Below are positions 12,752-14,642 of a stretch of 14,642 bases of DNA, in pieces. Position numbers and translations under genes: made by a program. Positions within the stretch are counted from its first letter, which is position 1; every line of letters starts with the position of its first letter. The notes under the pieces were generated by a model. The model saw nothing but the letters and a program-made list of their open reading frames with translations. It made no database searches and was not told the origin of the DNA. The DNA lies in the NCBI GenBank assembly GCA_046155815.1, contig JBJXFY010000019.1, positions 1 through 14,642 of the forward strand. Direction: 5' to 3'. This DNA comes from JBJXFY01 sp046155815. GTDB lineage: Bacteria; Verrucomicrobiota; Verrucomicrobiia; Limisphaerales; CAIMTB01.

Positions 12752-13513
12752 ATGATCCCCCCAGCCATGCCGGCCGCCGCATTACGCCACCCCGCCCTTG
12801 CGTCCGCCGCCGCGTTCATCACCGGCGGCGGTTCGGGCATCGGACGCGCGACGGCCCGCGCGCTGGCGCACGAAGGCGCGGGCGTCATCGTTGCCGACAT
12901 CAGCGGGCCGGCGGCGGCGGACGTCGCCGCGGAGCTCCGCGCGGCCGGGCACGCCGTGCAGACACGGACGATGGACGTGGCCGACGAGGCGGCGTGGGAC
13001 GCCGCCTTCCGCACCTGGCCGGAGGGCTGGCCGCCGCTGCGCGTGCTGGTGAACTGCGCCGGCGTGTCCTCCGCCGCGCCGGTGGCGGAGACCGCCTTCG
13101 CCGACTGGCGGCGGCTGCACGCGGTGAACCTCGACGGCGCCTTCCTCGGCACGCGGGCCGGCCTGCGCGCGATGCGCGGCACCGGTGGCGTCATCGTGAA
13201 CGTCGCCTCGCGCTCGGGCGTGGACGTGTTCCCCGGCGCGGCGGCCTACTCCGCGAGCAAGGCGGCGGTGATCCAATTCTCGCGCGTGGCGGATGCGGAA
13301 TGCGCCGCCGCCGGCGGCCGCCTGCGCGTGCTCCACCTGGCGCCGGGCGGCGTGAAGACGCCGCTCTGGCGGACCATGCCGGGCTGGGCGGGACTCGCCC
13401 GCGGAGGCGAGGACGCCGCCTGGCGGGCGCTGGACCCGGCGGGCGAATTCCTCACGGCCGAGGAGGTCGCGGGGCAGATCGTGGAACTGGTGCGCGGACA
13501 TCTGGCGCGGTGA
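12752..13513 (+). CDS. Short-chain dehydrogenase/reductase (SDR, classical)
   Basis: 253 residues, the typical length of a classical SDR. The Rossmann cofactor motif is TGGGSGIG (24-31). D49 at the end of beta-2 (IVADI) favours NAD(H). The structural NNAG motif is present as NCAG (101-104). The catalytic tetrad is N126 (HAVNLDGAF), S153 (IVNVASRSG), Y166 and K170 (YSASK), all intact. PGGVKTPLW after the active site is the usual loop. It should oxidise an alcohol or reduce a ketone in the cytoplasm; the substrate is not deducible. ATG 12767 is an alternative start five codons downstream. It is preceded by a terminator and followed after 130 bp by a signal-peptide hydrolase gene on the same strand, so no operon partner reveals its pathway. 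Confidence 0.95.
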   Translation: MIPPAMPAAALRHPALASAAAFITGGGSGIGRATARALAHEGAGVIVADISGPAAADVAAELRAAGHAVQTRTMDVADEAAWDAAFRTWPEGWPPLRVLVNCAGVSSAAPVAETAFADWRRLHAVNLDGAFLGTRAGLRAMRGTGGVIVNVASRSGVDVFPGAAAYSASKAAVIQFSRVADAECAAAGGRLRVLHLAPGGVKTPLWRTMPGWAGLARGGEDAAWRALDPAGEFLTAEEVAGQIVELVRGHLAR

Positions 13514-13558
13514 CGGCAGCGGCTCCGTTGGCCTGGGCGTCCCGAGGGTGGAGCGCCG

Positions 13559-13575
13559 CCCTCCAGGCCGGAGGG
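13559..13575. repeat. Short inverted repeat in the SDR/hydrolase spacer
   Basis: CCCTCC (13559-13564) pairs with GGAGGG (13570-13575) over a 5-nt loop, set within GGTGGAGCGCCG...GATGGCCTGCGGG in the 130-bp spacer 13514-13643. It may act as a weak terminator for the SDR gene, although no T-run follows, or it may be a degraded palindromic repeat. I see nothing else in this spacer except the presumed promoter of the next gene. Confidence 0.3.
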
Positions 13576-13643
13576 ATGGCCTGCGGGCGACGTGGCCGTC
13601 GGCTTGCCGCGGCGACCGGGACGGCGCTGAATGCCGCCGTCGC

Positions 13644-14552
13644 ATGAAGCTCATCCTGCTCGCCCTGCTTGGCTCCACGCTGGCCGCGTCCGCCGCGGAG
13701 ACGCTCCGCGTCATGTCCTTCAACCTCTGGGTCGGCGGGGAATCCGGCGGGCAGCCGCTGGCGCAGAGCGCGGCCGTCATCCGCGCGGCGCGGGCGGACC
13801 TCGTGGGCCTGCAGGAGACGCACGGCGCAGAGCGCGACGGCCGCCGGCCCGACCGCGGCGCGGAGCTGGCGACGCTGCTTGGCTGGCACTACGCGCCGCA
13901 GGGCGGCAGTCCCGGCGTGCTCAGCCGCTGGCCCGTCGTGACCAACACGCCCGGCCGGCACGGCGTGGTCATCCGCCTGCCCTCCGGCCGCACCCTCCAC
14001 CTGTTCAACATTCATTTCGCGCCGGCCCCGTATCAGCCCTACCAGCTCCTCGGCATCCCGTACGGCGACGGCCGCTTCATCAAGACGGCCGACGAGGCCG
14101 TGGCCGAGGCGCGCGCTGCGCGGGGCCGGCAGGTGGACGCGCTGCTGGCGGAGATCCGGCCCGCGCTTGCGGCCGGCGGAATGGTCTTCCTCACCGGCGA
14201 CTTCAACGAGCCGTCCCATCAGGACTGGACGCCACGCGCCGCCGCGGCCGGCAGGGCGCCGATCGCCGTCCCATGGCCCTCCACGCTCGCCGTGACCACG
14301 GCCGGGCTGCGCGACGCCTTCCGCCTCGCCCACCCCGACGAGGTGGCGCGCCCCGGCTGGACGTGGACGCCCACGACGCGGCCGGACGACCCGAAGGACC
14401 GGCACGACCGGATTGACTTCGTGTTCGCGGGCGGGCCGGGCGTGACGGTGAAGTCCTGCGAGGTCGTCAGCGAATCCGCGGCGAAGGCGGACCTCATCGT
14501 GACGCCGTACCCGTCGGACCACCGTGCGGTCGTGGCAGAGGTGGAGTTTTGA
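13644..14552 (+). CDS. Secreted endonuclease/exonuclease/phosphatase-family hydrolase
   Basis: 302 residues from ATG 13644. It begins with a signal peptide (MKLILLALLGSTLAASA, cleavage near residue 17), so it acts outside the cytoplasm. The EEP (DNase I/sphingomyelinase-like) fold motifs follow in order: RVMSFNLWVGG with N27, LVGLQETHG with the metal ligand E58, LFNIHFAP with H124, FLTGDFNEP with D186 and N188, RIDFVFAG with D258, and the terminal YPSDHRAVVAEVEF with D292-H293. All catalytic residues expected for a metal-dependent phosphodiesterase are present. The substrate may be nucleic acid, a phospholipid or a phosphorylated sugar or inositol; the sequence does not decide. No Shine-Dalgarno precedes the ATG. 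Its stop directly abuts a CCAAG-type repeat. Confidence 0.93.
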   Translation: MKLILLALLGSTLAASAAETLRVMSFNLWVGGESGGQPLAQSAAVIRAARADLVGLQETHGAERDGRRPDRGAELATLLGWHYAPQGGSPGVLSRWPVVTNTPGRHGVVIRLPSGRTLHLFNIHFAPAPYQPYQLLGIPYGDGRFIKTADEAVAEARAARGRQVDALLAEIRPALAAGGMVFLTGDFNEPSHQDWTPRAAAAGRAPIAVPWPSTLAVTTAGLRDAFRLAHPDEVARPGWTWTPTTRPDDPKDRHDRIDFVFAGGPGVTVKSCEVVSESAAKADLIVTPYPSDHRAVVAEVEF

Positions 14553-14586
14553 GAAAGCTCCAAGATACGAGTTCCAAGCTCCAAGG
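14553..14586. repeat. CCAAG-type repeat immediately after the hydrolase stop codon
   Basis: It starts at the base after the TGA (14550-14552): GAAAGCTCCAAG, a short AT-rich step, then GTTCCAAGCTCCAAGG. AAGCTCCAAG occurs twice here (14555-14564 and 14576-14585) and once at 8541-8550. The remaining bases to the window end (14587-14642) are GC-rich with no recognisable gene; a weak 5-bp stem GCCTC/GAGGC sits at 14618-14638. Confidence 0.65.
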
Positions 14587-14642
14587 ACGCCGCGGTGCGG
14601 ACGGGCTGTTTGCGCTCGCCTCCGCGCGGTGGTGAGGCTACG

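Noticed and set aside
1..14642. CRISPR arrays, tRNA/rRNA genes, insertion sequences, toxin-antitoxin or defence islands
   Set aside because: No regular direct repeats with spacers, no cloverleaf with conserved TTC loop, no transposase or nuclease motifs beyond the EEP hydrolase, and no small paired toxin-like ORFs were seen on either strand.

Overview
This is a GC-rich chromosomal window from a member of the Verrucomicrobiota, or a close PVC relative. The assignment rests on four things. There is a gene of the Planctomycetes/Verrucomicrobia-restricted Minf_1886 family (1394-1822). There is a secreted protein with a PEP-CTERM tail (5249-5995). The intergenic spaces carry CCAAG-type and palindromic repeats of a kind I remember from this phylum. 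Almost no start codon has a Shine-Dalgarno sequence. No phage, transposase, CRISPR array, rRNA or tRNA gene is visible. Twelve full-length genes, one edge-truncated gene (leuS) and one very small gene are supported.

Left part (1-2593): the 3' portion of leuS runs in from the left edge, followed 13 bp later by a 43-residue membrane microprotein and a strong hairpin. Then come the Minf_1886-family gene and, convergent to it, a FUN14-family membrane protein. A 246-bp divergent intergenic region leads to the M16 peptidase. Inside leuS, a 55-bp imperfect palindrome (191-245) is translated in frame as about 20 extra residues. This is the most unusual structure in the window.

Middle (2594-9030): a two-domain M16 zinc peptidase, a PEP-CTERM exported protein with a textbook terminator, and a hotdog-fold thioesterase that lacks the usual YbgC catalytic Asp. 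On the minus strand a DR2241-like putative Fe-S protein is followed after 14 bp by a TlpA-like thioredoxin lipoprotein. A single-repeat TauE/SafE permease diverges from this pair.

Right part (9041-14642): on the minus strand sufT (Fe-S cluster maturation) is followed by an MscS-type channel. On the plus strand are a DASS/SLC13 anion symporter with its own terminator, a short-chain dehydrogenase, and a secreted endonuclease/exonuclease/phosphatase-family hydrolase. The window ends in another CCAAG repeat.

Most genes look like single-gene or two-gene units with housekeeping, envelope or redox roles, and I see no multi-gene defence or biosynthetic system. The interest lies in the repeats: a palindrome living inside an essential tRNA synthetase gene, and a dispersed family of short CCAAG repeats abutting gene ends, one copy of which has probably created a spurious N-terminal extension of an ORF.
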